Shown piece by piece: positions 13,015 through 13,838 of a stretch of DNA of 13,838 nucleotides. The stretch spans positions 10,561-24,398 of the forward strand of contig NZKZ01000104.1 in NCBI GenBank assembly GCA_002694065.1, given 5' to 3'. Every line of letters starts with the position of its first letter. Position 1 is the first letter of the stretch. Under the pieces are notes generated by a model. The model was not told where the DNA came from. It ran no database searches and was given only the letters and a program-made list of their open reading frames with translations. Position numbers and translations under genes: made by a program. This stretch comes from Acidiferrobacter sp. (GTDB taxonomy: Bacteria > Pseudomonadota > Gammaproteobacteria > Arenicellales > UBA868).

Positions 13015-13838
13015 TCGGCATGATGAGGTAAAGCGTGTCGTCGTTATTGGGGTCGTGGAGCATGCATCCTGTATTCGCGTCCTGAAGCTCTGCCTCCACC
13101 TGTTCGCTCGTTAGCGCTTTGAGCGCGTCCATCAGATAGGTCACATTGAAGCCAATCTCTACATCCGTTCCTGCGTAGTCGACAGGGATCTCGTCTATAG
13201 CTTCCTCGTGCTCAGGGTTGTGGGCGCTGACTTTGAGGCTCCCTTTGCTCAACTCCAGTCGGATGCCGCGGTATTTTTCATTGGTGAGCACGGCTGTGCG
13301 TGCGAGTACCTCATGAAACTGCTGCCGATCGGCTGACATTTTTTGGTTAAGCACCTGAGCCATGACTGCCTTGTAGTCAGGAAACTTTCCATCGATAAGT
13401 TTGCTGATTAATGTCGCTCCGGGTCTTTCCAGGCTGATGTGGTTGCCGTTGAGCTCCACGGTGATTTCGTCCGAGCCCTCACCGAGGAAGCGCCCCAACT
13501 CTGCCACGGCTTTGCGGGGCACAATGACTTGCCGTTGAGCTCCGACAGAGGTTGAGAGTTCTGCTCGGCTTCTTGCCAGGCGGTGTCCGTCTGTCGCAAC
13601 TGTGGTGATTGTGTTGCCATCAAGCTCGAGGAGGACGCCGTTCAGAAAGTAGCGGACGTCCTGCTGGGCCATTGAAAAGGACGTCCTGTCTAGGAGTGCT
13701 TTTAGCTCTGTTCGGGGGATAGAAATCCGCTCTTCCCATGTGCCAGCTTCAAGCCTGGGAAAGTCCTTGGGTGGCAGGGCCTGGAGGGTAAACCGGCTTT
13801 TGCCGGAGCGCATCTTTGCTTTATCCCCCTCTCCAGAG
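13004..13838 (-). CDS. dnaN: DNA polymerase III subunit beta, sliding clamp (DnaN), 5' part cut off by window edge
   Basis: DnaN forms the ring-shaped dimeric clamp that holds polymerase III on DNA. The window contains about the last 277 residues; the reading frame stays open to the right edge, so the start (and dnaA) lie outside. The visible part covers the end of clamp domain 1 (SGKSRFTLQALPPKDFP), domain 2 (YFLNGVLLELDGNTITTVATDGHRLA) and domain 3. It ends in the conserved C-terminal MPMRL that contributes to the protein-binding pocket. An internal ATG at 13811-13813 is not the true start. The gene runs in the same direction as gyrB, 144 bp away, with two parS-like sites and no recF in between. 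Confidence 0.97.
   Translation of the reverse strand, partial: SGEGDKAKMRSGKSRFTLQALPPKDFPRLEAGTWEERISIPRTELKALLDRTSFSMAQQDVRYFLNGVLLELDGNTITTVATDGHRLARSRAELSTSVGAQRQVIVPRKAVAELGRFLGEGSDEITVELNGNHISLERPGATLISKLIDGKFPDYKAVMAQVLNQKMSADRQQFHEVLARTAVLTNEKYRGIRLELSKGSLKVSAHNPEHEEAIDEIPVDYAGTDVEIGFNVTYLMDALKALTSEQVEAELQDANTGCMLHDPNNDDTLYLIMPMRL

Noticed and set aside
1..13838. CRISPR arrays, IS elements, prophage or defence genes
   Set aside because: No regularly spaced repeats, transposase or integrase motifs, or terminal inverted repeats were seen; all large frames are explained by housekeeping or envelope genes.

Overview
The window looks like an origin-proximal stretch of a gammaproteobacterial chromosome with moderately high GC. 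The protein types support this (E. coli-like F1Fo subunits, GyrB with the long gammaproteobacterial TOPRIM-region insert, MlaA, ApaH/ApaG, TolC). So do two ParB-type parS sites beside dnaN/gyrB. I cannot name a genus from sequence alone. No rRNA, tRNA, CRISPR array or insertion sequence is visible.

Layout. Positions 1-3695 (minus strand) carry the front of the ATP synthase operon in the usual order atpI-atpB-atpE-atpF-atpH-atpA; atpA runs off the left edge, and a good sigma70-type promoter lies just upstream of atpI. Next comes a minus-strand DsbA/FrnE-like CSWC thioredoxin-fold gene (3839-4471) with its own terminator. Divergent from it is a plus-strand pair: a PCMT-family methyltransferase (4723-5376) and an outer-membrane TolC-family protein with an added N-terminal LysM domain (5392-6960). 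A convergent minus-strand gene (6957-7832) encodes an exported protein that resembles the fumarylacetoacetase/hydratase fold but has lost its expected catalytic residues. Divergent from that is a four-gene plus-strand cluster with short or overlapping joints: a MerR/excisionase-like HTH plus coiled-coil protein, mlaA, apaH and apaG (7932-10396). The right end is gyrB and the C-terminal part of dnaN, both on the minus strand.

How the genes fit together. The left part makes proton-driven ATP synthase. The middle is mostly about the cell envelope (TolC channel with a predicted peptidoglycan-binding module, MlaA lipid-asymmetry protein, exported FAH-like protein) plus protein and nucleotide housekeeping (isoaspartate-type methyltransferase, Ap4A hydrolase). 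The right part is the replication-origin block.

The points most worth attention are: recF is absent between dnaN and gyrB, with two parS sites 38 bp apart in that gap; LysM is fused to TolC; the apparent FAH pseudoenzyme is secreted; a plasmid-type HTH/coiled-coil protein is translationally coupled to mlaA, with a dyad upstream; MlaA has no lipobox; and the atp operon lies downstream of gyrB on the same strand. I see no clear novel defence or mobile system here.
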